Below the pieces are notes generated by a model. The model did no database searches and was not told the DNA's origin. It saw only the letters and a program-made list of their open reading frames with translations. A stretch of DNA of 28,134 bases from an uncultured Elusimicrobia bacterium (GTDB taxonomy: Bacteria; Elusimicrobiota; Endomicrobiia; Endomicrobiales; Endomicrobiaceae). This document shows positions 8,691 to 18,010 of the stretch, piece by piece (position 1 is the first letter of the stretch; every line of letters starts with the position of its first letter). A program made the position numbers and the translations under genes. The stretch lies in contig CALGGE010000045.1 of assembly GCA_937916125.1 (NCBI GenBank), positions 1 through 28,134 on the forward strand, in the 5' to 3' direction.

Positions 8691-8719
8691 TTGTTTAATA
8701 AAATTTAGATAACACAGTA

Positions 8720-8748
8720 ATTATACCTTTTTATTGTTAAAGTTGCAA
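8720..8748 (-). promoter_or_regulatory. Sigma-70-type promoter for exonuclease-oxidase operon
   Basis: On the minus strand TTGCAA (8748-8743) and a perfect TATAAT (8725-8720) are 17 bp apart. A start near 8713 would give a leader of about 145 bases that contains the whole 49-bp repeat array. Confidence 0.65.
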
Positions 8749-8752
8749 CTTT
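8739..8752. promoter_or_regulatory. 14-bp perfect palindrome, candidate operator
   Basis: AAAGTTGCAACTTT is its own reverse complement. It covers the -35 element of the leftward exonuclease promoter and lies 13 bp upstream of the -35 element of the rightward lolD promoter, a position from which a dimeric repressor could act on one or both. No candidate regulator gene is in the window. Confidence 0.4.
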
Positions 8753-8765
8753 TCACATTTTATTG

Positions 8766-8794
8766 TTGTCAATCAAAATAAAAAATGATAAAAT
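8766..8794 (+). promoter_or_regulatory. Extended -10 promoter for lolD operon
   Basis: TTGTCA (8766-8771) and TAAAAT (8789-8794) are 17 bp apart, and TGA just before the -10 box makes an extended -10 element. The expected start is at about 8801-8802, one or two bases before the lolD ATG at 8803. Confidence 0.55.
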
Positions 8795-8802
8795 AAAACA
8801 CT

Positions 8803-9462
8803 ATGAAAATTGAGACAGTAAATTTAACCAAAACGTATTTATTGCCGAGACAACAAGAAGTGAAAGTTCTAAAGGGAATAAATATTTCCGTAAATTCCGG
8901 AGAGAAAATTGCACTTACCGGTCCTTCGGGTGCAGGCAAAAGTACATTAATTCATATTTTAGGATTAATGGATAAGCCTACTTCCGGGAAGATACTTATT
9001 GACTGTGAAGATGTGACGGATTTTTCTTCCGACGAGCTTGCACGAATGAGAAAAGAAAATATAGGGTTTATGTTTCAGTTTCATTATTTGCTTGCGGATT
9101 TTAATGTTCTGGAAAATATTTTAATTCCCGTTTGGGAGCATAGAAAAGAAAAGACCCCCGAAGCAATGAACCTGCTTGAAACGATAGGATTAACCGACAG
9201 ACTCAATCATTTCCCTGCCGAACTTTCCGGCGGAGAACAACAGAGAGTGGCACTTGCAAGAGCATTGATAAACAATCCTAAAGTATTGTTTGCCGACGAG
9301 CCGACTGGCGACCTTGACAGAGAAACAGGTAAGATTGTTGAAAAGCTGATGTTTGAAATGTGCGATAAAAGAAATATGACTCTCGTTATCGTAACGCACA
9401 GTCCGGAACTTGCCGCAAAAGCCGACAGGAGCATAAATATAATGGACGGAATTATAAAATAA
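8803..9462 (+). CDS. lolD: LolD-type lipoprotein-release ABC transporter ATPase
   Basis: A 219-residue ABC ATPase. Walker A is GPSGAGKST (40-48), the Q-loop region FQFHYLLADFNVLENI (91-106), the signature LSGGEQQ (141-147), and Walker B with DEPTGDLD near 165-172. The FQFH..L...F..LEN string is typical of LolD, which powers extraction of lipoproteins from the inner membrane for transfer to the outer membrane. The related MacB and FtsE families share the core but have different Q-loop surroundings. The LolC/LolE membrane partner is not adjacent. The ATG at 8803 has no Shine-Dalgarno and sits at the predicted transcript start. It heads a rightward run with ilvE, tamB and hemW. Confidence 0.85.
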   Translation: MKIETVNLTKTYLLPRQQEVKVLKGINISVNSGEKIALTGPSGAGKSTLIHILGLMDKPTSGKILIDCEDVTDFSSDELARMRKENIGFMFQFHYLLADFNVLENILIPVWEHRKEKTPEAMNLLETIGLTDRLNHFPAELSGGEQQRVALARALINNPKVLFADEPTGDLDRETGKIVEKLMFEMCDKRNMTLVIVTHSPELAAKADRSINIMDGIIK

Positions 9463-9523
9463 TTGTATAATATTCAAAGTATTTTTTAATTTATATTTAT
9501 TTTTACATAAGGAGACAAAAAGA

Positions 9524-10402
9524 ATGAAGATTTATTTGAACGGGCAGTTTGTAGAAAAGGAACAGGCGGTTGTTTCCGTATTCGACCATGGTGTACTTTA
9601 TGGAGACGGTGTTTTTGAAGGAATCAGAGCATACAACGGAAGAGTGTTCAGATGTAAAGAACATATTGACAGACTTTACGACAGTGCAAGAGCCATTGCC
9701 CTTGAAATAGGTATGACTAAAGACGAAATGGAAGACGCTCTTTTAAAAACTCTTGAAGTAAATAATCTTGATGACGCTTATATCAGACTTGTAGTTACGA
9801 GAGGTGTCGGAGATTTAGGACTTGATCCCGCCAACTGTGCAAAGCCTACCGTATTTATAATTGCCGATAAAATTTCTTTATACCCCGACAGCCTTTATGA
9901 AAACGGACTTGAAGTTATCACGGTTTCGACGAGAAGAAATTGTCCCGATACATTAAGCCCGAACATAAAATCGTTAAACTATTTGAACAACATATTGGCA
10001 AAAATGGAAGCAAAAAGAGCAGGTGTTTTGGAAGCCATAATGTTGAACAAAGAAGGTTATGTCGTAGAATGCAGCGGCGACAATATATTCATAGTTAAAA
10101 ACGGCGTTGTTATTACCCCTCCGGCTTCTGCGGGTGCATTGAAAGGCGTTACAAGAAATGCTTCAATCGAATTGATTAAAAATAAATTGAATATAGAATT
10201 GAAAGAAGAGCTTATCTCTACATACGATTTATATACCGCAGACGAATGTTTCTTAACCGGAACGGCAGCGGAATCAATTCCCGTAGTAAAAGTTGACGGA
10301 AGAACAATCGGCGACGGAAAACCGGGAACAATTTTCAAAAAGCTCTTGGTTGAATTTAAAGCTTTAACAAGATCTACCGGAACACCTATAAAGAAAAAAT
10401 AA
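9524..10402 (+). CDS. ilvE: Branched-chain amino acid aminotransferase (class IV, PLP)
   Basis: A 292-residue fold-type IV aminotransferase that interconverts Leu, Ile and Val with their 2-oxo acids. Family features: DHGVLYGDGVFEGIRAY (21-37), RG in VVTRG (90-94), the PLP-binding lysine Lys149 in IKSLNYLNN, EC.G.N (VVECSGDNIF), and GVTRN. The motifs fit IlvE better than D-amino acid transaminase or aminodeoxychorismate lyase, though substrate swaps within the family are common. It has the strongest ribosome binding site nearby, AAGGAG at 9509-9514. It lies 61 bases after lolD and 16 before tamB, an unusual place for an amino-acid gene among envelope genes. Confidence 0.88.
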   Translation: MKIYLNGQFVEKEQAVVSVFDHGVLYGDGVFEGIRAYNGRVFRCKEHIDRLYDSARAIALEIGMTKDEMEDALLKTLEVNNLDDAYIRLVVTRGVGDLGLDPANCAKPTVFIIADKISLYPDSLYENGLEVITVSTRRNCPDTLSPNIKSLNYLNNILAKMEAKRAGVLEAIMLNKEGYVVECSGDNIFIVKNGVVITPPASAGALKGVTRNASIELIKNKLNIELKEELISTYDLYTADECFLTGTAAESIPVVKVDGRTIGDGKPGTIFKKLLVEFKALTRSTGTPIKKK

Positions 10403-10404
10403 TT

Positions 10405-10420
10405 ATTAAAAATTTTTAAT
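10405..10420. repeat. 16-bp AT palindrome abutting the tamB start
   Basis: ATTAAAAATTTTTAAT is perfectly self-complementary, and its last two bases are the first two of the tamB ATG. It fills the whole ilvE-tamB gap and leaves no room for a Shine-Dalgarno. It could be a weak hairpin affecting translation start, or chance in AT-rich DNA. Confidence 0.4.
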
Positions 10421-13400
10421 GTGGAAACTGGCAAGATATGTTTTATATTTGGCGATAGTAATAGGAGCATTTTCTTTTACGTATGATAAAAGAGAATGCT
10501 ACTATCTGCCTTTTGTTCAAAAAGGTATAGACAGATTGTCGGGTTCTACGGTTAAAATAGGGAGCTTTGCTTTAGAGTTCCCGTGCAGTATCATAGTTTA
10601 CGGAGTATCTTACAACAATAAACTTCTTATAGACAGAGCAACTTTCAGATTTGAGCCGGTGAAATTTATACAAAATATAAAAACACCGCTCAAATCTCTT
10701 TTTTCCATAGATATTCATAAAATTATTTTTGCCGATAACAACTTACCGGACATAGAAAATATCGATTCAAGTGCCATTCAACATAAAATAAACAATTCTC
10801 ATTACGTAAACAAAATTTTAAATCTGTTTAATTTCAGCTGTAATATAGAAAAAATTTATGCACTTTACAAAGGTAAAGTTATAAAAGCCGATAATGTCAA
10901 TATTTTATTGAATAAAGTGATTGATATTGAAGCTAAGGTAAGTTTATTGAATTATGATGCAAAAACAAAAGGAAATATAACTCTTGACGGTAAATACATA
11001 ACAGGGAATTTTTATACGGAGCTTGACGGTTTTATAAAAACAAAATTTGATTCCGTCGGATATTATAATTTTGAAGATAAAACTTTTAAATGTAATCTTT
11101 ATACGAAAGAACTTTTTGCCGCAGGCTTGGTTTTTGACAACATAAAAACAAAAATCAGCAAAACATCGTCTGGCTTTACGATAAAGTCGTCGGGTAAAGC
11201 GGTAGATACTTATTTGGAAACGGATAACGATTTGAATGTGTTGTCTTCTGCGGGAACGATAAAAATAAGAGATGCCAACGATGTTATAAATTCCACTTTG
11301 CAATACTTGGCGAAAATAAATAATAAGAGAATAGATTCTTTGCAAATTAACGCAAAAGAAACAAAACTTTTCGGATATGATATAGGTGTTTTAAATCTGA
11401 ACGCTATAAATAATGAAGATAAAGGCTACAATATTTCATGTATTCATGACTCGGGCAACAGTTTCAGCAGCGTCGTTAAAAGAAACGGCAGTTATAAAAC
11501 GGAAGTTTTTAACAACAATATAAAGCTCGGAGAAATAACGGGAAATTATAAAAAAGGTACTGTTTCCGTCGATGTTAAAAATCTGTCGGTTAAAAATCTT
11601 CCCTTTATAAAAAAATTCAGCGATACGGCAAAAGGCAGAATTTCCCTCTATGGTACGATAGGTGCAAACAAGGGTACAATTCATTTGAAAGGTACTCAGC
11701 TTGCTTCAGAAAATTTGAAAGGATTTGATATATCGGGAATACTTAAAAAAGATAAATCTTTATGGACTACGGAAGCCGAAACTAAAGACAGGAAAATTGT
11801 TTTGACCGGTTTTTATGAAACTAAAAAGAAAAACGGCATCAAAATTATCTATAACGGGATGGACGCCCATAACCTGCTGAATATGATGGATATGAAAAAT
11901 TTCCCTCTTTACGGAAAAATTGACGGTACCATTAAATTTTCGTCAATGGACTATATAACGTATATTGACGCCACATTGAAGAACGGTTCGTTTTTAAACA
12001 ATAAATTTAAAACTTGGAATATTTCGGGCAACGTTTCCGGAACACAATTAAATATTTCGACTTTCACTTTCAGAGGAGGAAAGACGTCCGTTGATATTAC
12101 GTCATCGATAGATTTTACAAAACAGGAAGACAGTTCGTCTTTCGATTGTTCAATAAAAAATTTCAAACTTAACAACATAAATTTAAATTACGATATGAAT
12201 TTTACAGGCAAATATGCCGGAGCGGGCGAAATAGCAGGTGTTATTAAAGCGGAAAATTTAACGCTCGACAAATTCAAGTTCCCTCACGAGGCTTTTTTAA
12301 CTTTATCGTTAAAAAAATTAAACATTAAAGATTTTGTTAACAGTAACGGCTTGTCGGGGGAAGTAAACTTCGACTATGCTACCAAAAATATAGATGCCGT
12401 TCTTAAAAATGATAATTCCAAAATTTCACAATATTATCCGGATATAAAAGGCAGGCTTACTTCCGTGTTAAATATTTCGGGTAATATTCAAAAGCCCGTA
12501 ATTTATTTTGACGGGAAATTAAAAAATGCTCTTTATAACAATTTACTTTTTGATGCCAAAACAAAACTTGATTTTAAAGACAATAAATTCTCTTTAAAGA
12601 AATTTCAGCTTACTTCCGGCAAAAAGAATGAAATGCAGATAGACGCTTCGGGAACGGCAACATCGAAAAAAACGAATATGAAAGTAGAGTTTGTCGGTAT
12701 TTCCGAAGATGTTATAAATAAATTTGTCGGGTTCAGAACACCGCTTAAAGGAACATTTTACGGTAACGGAACTGTCAGCGGTAAACCGAAAACTTTAAAG
12801 GCGTCTTTGAATTTGTATGCCGATACGTTGTATGTAAAAACTTTAAAATTCAATTCTTTTACGGCAAAAGCAAAAGCCGACGAGAAAAAGAAAACCATTT
12901 CCATAGATAACGCAAAAATAAAAATTTCCGACAGCGAAATAAAAATTCTGTCGGCGAATTTCAATGCCAATACCGGCAAATATAATTCCAAATTTAAATT
13001 TGTTAATACGCACTTAGGTCCGTTTGACGTGTTCGGTAATATGAATTTAACGGGTAAACTGATACCGGGAAAAACAGGTTCGAGATATGACGGAACAATA
13101 ACGTTAAGCGACTTATGGCTTAATGAGGAAAGGCTTGATACTTTGACTCTGAAATACAATATAACAAACAGAGCTTTTCTGTTTACGAGTAAGGAAACGA
13201 ACCCTCTTAATATTTCGGGAAGTATAAATTTTGCCAAATATCCGAAAATAAATTTTAAAAATATTTTGGTAGGATACAACAAAAGAAAATTTACATTAAA
13301 CGGTACTTACTTTAACGACGACATAAATTTTAACATCAACGGGAAAAATCTTGATATGGGTACGTTGTCGGGGCTGTTCAATATGCCGATTGATTCCGAC

Positions 13401-15074
13401 GGAGAAATAAATTTTACTTTGAAAACGTCCGGAAGTATTCTTAATCCGAACATAAATCTGAAAGCAAATTCCGTAAACGGTTCGATTTATCATGTTCCGT
13501 TTGACGTGTTTAATGTATCTGCGATAGTTAAAGATAATAATTTAAATATCAACGATTTCAGTGTTGTAAAAAATGATAAATACGAGCTTGTTGTTGACGG
13601 ATATTTTCCGTTTTGGCTTGACGGTTCGTTAAATTCTAAAATGATGAAACGTCCCGTGGATATTAAATATAAATTAAATGATACCGGTCTTTATATACTT
13701 AACAATATTTCGGAAAACAGCTTTACCGCAAAAAAAGGTTTGTTGAAGATAGACGGTAAATTGACCGGAATAAGAAAAAATATTTCCAATATCGGAACGC
13801 TTTCGGTTTCGGGTAAAAACATCAAAACGAATTCGTATATAAGTAAAATTAAAGATTTAAATGCGGACATTGTTTGGAATAAAAATATATTTAAAATTCA
13901 GAAAGCTTATGCCAAAGTCGGCTCGGGTGTTATTGAAGCTACCGGCACGGTAAAAATGCAGGGAATTAATCCGTCATATTACAATATGGGTTTATTTACT
14001 TCCAAAAAAGGTGTCCCGGTAGTAATTAAAGATTTGCCAATACCGACGTCCGGCGTATTTAAAATGGAATCAAGCAATTTTGCCAATTATTCCAAAGGCG
14101 TGCCAACATTTAATTTTAAATTGCAGGGTGATGCCAAAAAACCTAAACTTACGGGATGGGCAGTGCTTGAAAATACAACTTTTTGTTATCCGTCTCCCGT
14201 AAAACAACATTATAGCGAACCGCCTTTTTTTATCAGTCAGTTGCTTGATAATCTGTATGTAAATATTGATTTAAAAACGGCAAACAATACACGTTATGAA
14301 AATTCTTATATTAAAATGTTGTTGAGAGGTTCTTTAAATCTTAAAGGGAAACTTGACAATATTTCCGCAAACGGCGTAATTACTTCCGACGACGGCTTGT
14401 TCTCATATTTGGGTAACGATTTTGATATTATAAATTCGAAACTGGAATTGATAAATAACGAACTGTTTATTACCGCTGAGGGTGAGTCGGAAGTTTACAG
14501 TACTGGCGAAAGTGATGCCGAAATAATAAAAATTTATATAGACAGATCCGATATTAACAATTTAAAAACAAGGTTTGCCTCGAAAAATGATCCCACGATG
14601 GATTCCAAAAAAGCTCTTGCAAAATTAACAAAAACCGATCCTGCCGATACAAATGCACTTGATACAAGTACGGATTTTTTGATGAAACAGCAGGCTATAA
14701 GAATGTTCAGTTCCAATGTCGCCACACCTTTGGCAAATACCGTTCTTAAAAAAACCGGTATTGTCGATAATGTTCGTTTAGGGTTTGTAAATCAGGATAC
14801 ATTACAGGTGTCTTCCGACGAGGAAGCTTCAATGGCGGAACTTCTTTACGGTATGAAATATTCCGTCGAAAAAAATATCAACAGATTGTTGCAGGTAGGT
14901 TATTCGGTAACGTTTGATAAAGTACAGAAAGAGATAGATTTAAAACAGGCTGTTGAAATGTCTTTTAAGGTCAACAGAAATTTATTTTTAAAAGGAAGTT
15001 ACGGGCTTAATTCCGATAATCCGGAATACGAACCTGAAAAAAGAGTTACGCTGGAACAACGCATCCGTTTTTAA
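10419..15074 (+). CDS. tamB: TamB/AsmA-like envelope protein (DUF490)
   Basis: A 1551-residue protein with one N-terminal membrane anchor (about residues 4-20), then long repetitive beta-rich sequence full of alternating hydrophobic residues and GN/SG turns, as expected for the elongated lipid-conducting groove of TamB, YdbH and AsmA relatives. The C-terminal 300 residues have the TamB character (LNLKGKLDNISANGVITSDD region; VNRNLFLKGSYGLNSD near the end) and finish in a Phe-terminated strand, EQRIRF, like an outer-membrane assembly signal. In known systems TamB works with a BamA-like partner and carries phospholipid between membranes; no TamA is present here. There is no Shine-Dalgarno. It is followed 10 bases later by hemW. 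Confidence 0.85.
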   Translation: MWKLARYVLYLAIVIGAFSFTYDKRECYYLPFVQKGIDRLSGSTVKIGSFALEFPCSIIVYGVSYNNKLLIDRATFRFEPVKFIQNIKTPLKSLFSIDIHKIIFADNNLPDIENIDSSAIQHKINNSHYVNKILNLFNFSCNIEKIYALYKGKVIKADNVNILLNKVIDIEAKVSLLNYDAKTKGNITLDGKYITGNFYTELDGFIKTKFDSVGYYNFEDKTFKCNLYTKELFAAGLVFDNIKTKISKTSSGFTIKSSGKAVDTYLETDNDLNVLSSAGTIKIRDANDVINSTLQYLAKINNKRIDSLQINAKETKLFGYDIGVLNLNAINNEDKGYNISCIHDSGNSFSSVVKRNGSYKTEVFNNNIKLGEITGNYKKGTVSVDVKNLSVKNLPFIKKFSDTAKGRISLYGTIGANKGTIHLKGTQLASENLKGFDISGILKKDKSLWTTEAETKDRKIVLTGFYETKKKNGIKIIYNGMDAHNLLNMMDMKNFPLYGKIDGTIKFSSMDYITYIDATLKNGSFLNNKFKTWNISGNVSGTQLNISTFTFRGGKTSVDITSSIDFTKQEDSSSFDCSIKNFKLNNINLNYDMNFTGKYAGAGEIAGVIKAENLTLDKFKFPHEAFLTLSLKKLNIKDFVNSNGLSGEVNFDYATKNIDAVLKNDNSKISQYYPDIKGRLTSVLNISGNIQKPVIYFDGKLKNALYNNLLFDAKTKLDFKDNKFSLKKFQLTSGKKNEMQIDASGTATSKKTNMKVEFVGISEDVINKFVGFRTPLKGTFYGNGTVSGKPKTLKASLNLYADTLYVKTLKFNSFTAKAKADEKKKTISIDNAKIKISDSEIKILSANFNANTGKYNSKFKFVNTHLGPFDVFGNMNLTGKLIPGKTGSRYDGTITLSDLWLNEERLDTLTLKYNITNRAFLFTSKETNPLNISGSINFAKYPKINFKNILVGYNKRKFTLNGTYFNDDINFNINGKNLDMGTLSGLFNMPIDSDGEINFTLKTSGSILNPNINLKANSVNGSIYHVPFDVFNVSAIVKDNNLNINDFSVVKNDKYELVVDGYFPFWLDGSLNSKMMKRPVDIKYKLNDTGLYILNNISENSFTAKKGLLKIDGKLTGIRKNISNIGTLSVSGKNIKTNSYISKIKDLNADIVWNKNIFKIQKAYAKVGSGVIEATGTVKMQGINPSYYNMGLFTSKKGVPVVIKDLPIPTSGVFKMESSNFANYSKGVPTFNFKLQGDAKKPKLTGWAVLENTTFCYPSPVKQHYSEPPFFISQLLDNLYVNIDLKTANNTRYENSYIKMLLRGSLNLKGKLDNISANGVITSDDGLFSYLGNDFDIINSKLELINNELFITAEGESEVYSTGESDAEIIKIYIDRSDINNLKTRFASKNDPTMDSKKALAKLTKTDPADTNALDTSTDFLMKQQAIRMFSSNVATPLANTVLKKTGIVDNVRLGFVNQDTLQVSSDEEASMAELLYGMKYSVEKNINRLLQVGYSVTFDKVQKEIDLKQAVEMSFKVNRNLFLKGSYGLNSDNPEYEPEKRVTLEQRIRF

Positions 15075-15084
15075 TTTACCGAAA

Positions 15085-16158
15085 ATGAAAGGTTTATACA
15101 TTCATATACCATTTTGCAGAAGAAAATGCTTTTATTGCGATTTCATTTCCGTCGCATATACCGAAAATCTTGCCGACGAATATTTGAACGCACTGGAAAA
15201 AGAAGCTTTAAAATACAAAAACGAATCTTTTGAAACGGTCTATATCGGCGGAGGGACTCCGTCGGTTTTATCCGTCAAACAATTATCGCATTTAATATCA
15301 ATAATCAAAAATAATTTTAATATTTCACATCACTGTGAGTGGAGCTTTGAGGCTAATCCTGAATCGACGACAAAAGAAAAATTGGAATTTCTGTTGAGTT
15401 CGGGAATAACGCGGTTAAGTTTCGGGTTACAGAGTGCATCCGATGACAAATTAACAATTCTCGGGCGGTTGCACAATTATGAACAATTCAAGAAAGTTTA
15501 TTTTGTTGCACGCAATGTCGGTTTTGACAATATAAATATTGATTTAATGTTCGGTATTCCCGAACAGAATATTGATGATTGGCGAAATACGTTAACGGAA
15601 GTATTGTCGTTGAAAACGCAACACATTTCGTTGTATCCTTTAACCGTAGAAGAGGGAACCGTTTTTTATAAAAACAATTTTTCCGTCAATACGGATCTTC
15701 AGGCGGAAATGTATAAAATGACATGTGATATATTAAAAAATAACGATTTTGAACATTATGAAATTTCCAATTGGGCAAGAGAACAAAAATATTCCCGCCA
15801 TAACAAACTGTATTGGCAAAACAGGGAATATATAGGGCTTGGAACATCCGCAGCGTCGTATTATAAAAGATACAGATATAAAAACGACCCCGATATTTTA
15901 AAATATATTGAAGATACTTTAAACGGTAAAGATACCGTAACGGAAAAAGAATTTATCGACGATGAATTATATGAAAAAGAAACAATTATGCTGGGGCTTC
16001 GTCTTTCCGACGGCGTGGATATAAAATATTTTAAAAACAAAAAAGATGTATTGGAAAAATATATCGGAGAAAAACTGCTTACGGTTAAAAACGGAAAAGT
16101 CTCTTTTCCGGAAACATCTCTGTTTGTATCGAATTCAATTCTTTCGGAATTTATTTAA
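15085..16158 (+). CDS. hemW: HemW, radical SAM heme chaperone (HemN-like)
   Basis: A 357-residue radical SAM protein. The 4Fe-4S motif CX3CX2C is Cys11, Cys15 and Cys18 in PFCRRKCFYCDF, near the N-terminus as in HemW, and GGGTPS follows at 55-60. Other matches are SFGLQS, GRLHN and the NIDLMFGIPEQ segment, with a C-terminal HemN_C-like domain. The CDF after the third Cys and the short N-terminus separate it from true coproporphyrinogen dehydrogenase HemN; HemW proteins hand heme to target enzymes rather than oxidise coproporphyrinogen. The start ATG is 10 bases after tamB. The gene ends tail to tail with surE, overlapping it by eight bases. Confidence 0.9.
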   Translation: MKGLYIHIPFCRRKCFYCDFISVAYTENLADEYLNALEKEALKYKNESFETVYIGGGTPSVLSVKQLSHLISIIKNNFNISHHCEWSFEANPESTTKEKLEFLLSSGITRLSFGLQSASDDKLTILGRLHNYEQFKKVYFVARNVGFDNINIDLMFGIPEQNIDDWRNTLTEVLSLKTQHISLYPLTVEEGTVFYKNNFSVNTDLQAEMYKMTCDILKNNDFEHYEISNWAREQKYSRHNKLYWQNREYIGLGTSAASYYKRYRYKNDPDILKYIEDTLNGKDTVTEKEFIDDELYEKETIMLGLRLSDGVDIKYFKNKKDVLEKYIGEKLLTVKNGKVSFPETSLFVSNSILSEFI

Positions 16159-16891
16159 TATTTAATAAAATACTCTTAATTTTTTTAAAGTTTGTCTGAT
16201 CCAAATTCAGAGGAGTAATTGAAATATAGCCTTGTTCCGCGGCGAGAATATCCGAGTTTTTATTTTTTTCGCCGGAAATAAATCTGCCCGCCAATTTGTA
16301 ATAAACTCCGTTTTTCGTTTTCTTTTCAACAACGGTTTCGTCGTATTGCCTTATACCGAGCGGAACAATTTTTATTCCTTTATATTTTGCGGGAACATTT
16401 ATGTTTAAGCATACGGCAGGACGTCCTTTTTTCTCTTTTTTCAATACCTGCTTTACTATTTTTGCACAGGCTGCGGCAACTTCATCATAACACGGATTTT
16501 CTTCGTTATAAGCCGAAACGGCAACTGACGGTATTCCTAAATATGCTCCTTCACGGGCGGCTGCAACCGTACCCGAATAAACGACATCCTGTGCCAAATT
16601 CGCACAGGTATTTATTCCCGAAACGACCAAATCTATTTTATCTTTAAAAAAAGAATATAAAGCATATTTCACGCAGTCCGTAGGCGTACCGCCGACCAGA
16701 GCAAAAATATTCTTTTTTATTTTTTCAAGTTTAAGATATTTTTTTAAATGAATTGATTGGCTTGTTCCGGACATTTCATGTTTGGGAACAACAACAAAAA
16801 CGTTTGCAAATTTTTCAAGCTCCGCTATTAACGGCTTCAATCCCGGACCTTTAATACCGTCGTCATTGGATATTAATATATTATATTTCAT
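16151..16891 (-). CDS. surE: SurE 5'/3'-nucleotidase
   Basis: A 246-residue SurE, a metal-dependent phosphatase acting on nucleoside monophosphates and short polyphosphates. The active-site residues are in place: NDDG (Asp10, Asp11), Ser41 in MSGTS, and Asn94 in SGIN. The usual GxN after SGIN reads TCAN here, a small deviation. The start ATG at 16891 has GAGGA six to ten bases upstream. It is the last gene of the long minus-strand cluster, 30 bases after murG, with its own good ribosome binding site. No terminator is visible after its stop. Confidence 0.92.
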   Translation of the reverse strand: MKYNILISNDDGIKGPGLKPLIAELEKFANVFVVVPKHEMSGTSQSIHLKKYLKLEKIKKNIFALVGGTPTDCVKYALYSFFKDKIDLVVSGINTCANLAQDVVYSGTVAAAREGAYLGIPSVAVSAYNEENPCYDEVAAACAKIVKQVLKKEKKGRPAVCLNINVPAKYKGIKIVPLGIRQYDETVVEKKTKNGVYYKLAGRFISGEKNKNSDILAAEQGYISITPLNLDQTNFKKIKSILLNIK

Positions 16892-16921
16892 ATAATCCTC
16901 TGTTATTATAATTCTGTCGCA

Positions 16922-18004
16922 TTATATAATCGACATAACCGTTTCTGCCAGTTTTTCCTGCGGGAAACCGTTCGGACAAACAATTCTTTTAATATCAATA
17001 TTGTCGGTAAAATGTTTTTCCGTAAATTCAATTATTTTGTCGATTGTTAAATTTTTTTCTTCGATAACAATTCTGAAGTTTTCTTTTTCCGCCGATTTTG
17101 CGTTAAAATATTGATGATTGTCCGTTGCGTACGGGAACGGTACGAACATCACGGGCAAATTATAAAGTTCCGCTTCTTTTACCGCACCTGCTCCGGCACG
17201 ACAAATCAATAAATCGCTTGCGGCATAAGCATTACCGATATCGTTCATATAGTTTGTTATGAATTTTTTTGTATTAAGTTCGGAATATTTTTGTTTTATC
17301 TCTTCAAAATCGTTGTTGCCGGTAATATGTATAAACTGAATTTTGTTGCCGTACTTTGTAAACAAATTTTTTGCGGCGTCAAATGCAATATTATTCAGTT
17401 TTACCGCACCCAAACTTCCGCCGAATATAAACACCGTAAAAATATTCGGACTGAGTTTTAATTTCTCCGAAGCCGTTTGTCGGGATATTCCGAAAATATC
17501 TTTTCTTATGGGATTTGACGTGAAAACGGTTTTGTTCTTATTAAAATATTTCTTTGAACTTTCAAAACTTACGGCAGTTTTTGTAACGATTTTTGAAAGA
17601 ATTTTATTTGCCAGTCCCGGAACGGAGTTCTGTTCGTGAATTAACGTGGGAACGGATAACATCTTTGCCGTGAGAAGTACGGGGAAAGATAAATATGCTC
17701 CCATGCCGATAACAACCGCAGGAGAAACTTTCTTTAAAATTTTTTTTGTATCAAACAGAGCTTTAACAAATTTAAAAGGGAACAAAAACAAATCTTTTCC
17801 TAACTTGCGGGGAGGAGCTTTAAAGTCCAAAATTTCATAGTCATAACCGGAATTTTGTACTATTTTCAACGATATCCCGTTTTTATTGTTATTAACGATA
17901 AAAACAGGATTATATCCGTTTTTTTTCAGCTCTTCGCCGAGAGCAAAGCCGGGATATACGTGTCCTCCCGTACCGCTGACGGCAATAATAATATTATTTT
18001 TCAT
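16922..18004 (-). CDS. murG: MurG, lipid II synthase
   Basis: A 360-residue GT28-family glycosyltransferase that adds GlcNAc from UDP-GlcNAc to lipid I at the cytoplasmic membrane face. Visible signatures: SGTGGHVYPGFALGEEL near the N-terminus (GTGGH at 11-15), HEQNSVPG, the central FGGSLGA loop, and the donor-site region LICRAGAGAVKEAE followed by LPVMFVPFPYATDNHQYFNA. The start ATG lies six bases after the ftsW stop, with AGGAG located inside the ftsW 3' end, so the two genes are closely coupled. Confidence 0.95.
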   Translation of the reverse strand: MKNNIIIAVSGTGGHVYPGFALGEELKKNGYNPVFIVNNNKNGISLKIVQNSGYDYEILDFKAPPRKLGKDLFLFPFKFVKALFDTKKILKKVSPAVVIGMGAYLSFPVLLTAKMLSVPTLIHEQNSVPGLANKILSKIVTKTAVSFESSKKYFNKNKTVFTSNPIRKDIFGISRQTASEKLKLSPNIFTVFIFGGSLGAVKLNNIAFDAAKNLFTKYGNKIQFIHITGNNDFEEIKQKYSELNTKKFITNYMNDIGNAYAASDLLICRAGAGAVKEAELYNLPVMFVPFPYATDNHQYFNAKSAEKENFRIVIEEKNLTIDKIIEFTEKHFTDNIDIKRIVCPNGFPQEKLAETVMSII

Positions 18005-18010
18005 TTTTTC

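Noticed and set aside
10944..13493. Antisense open frames across tamB
   Set aside because: They are shadows of a long, well-supported coding frame, with no start signals or recognisable domains.
16141..16165. Bidirectional terminator between hemW and surE
   Set aside because: The two genes overlap by eight bases and no stem-loop with a T tract is visible there.
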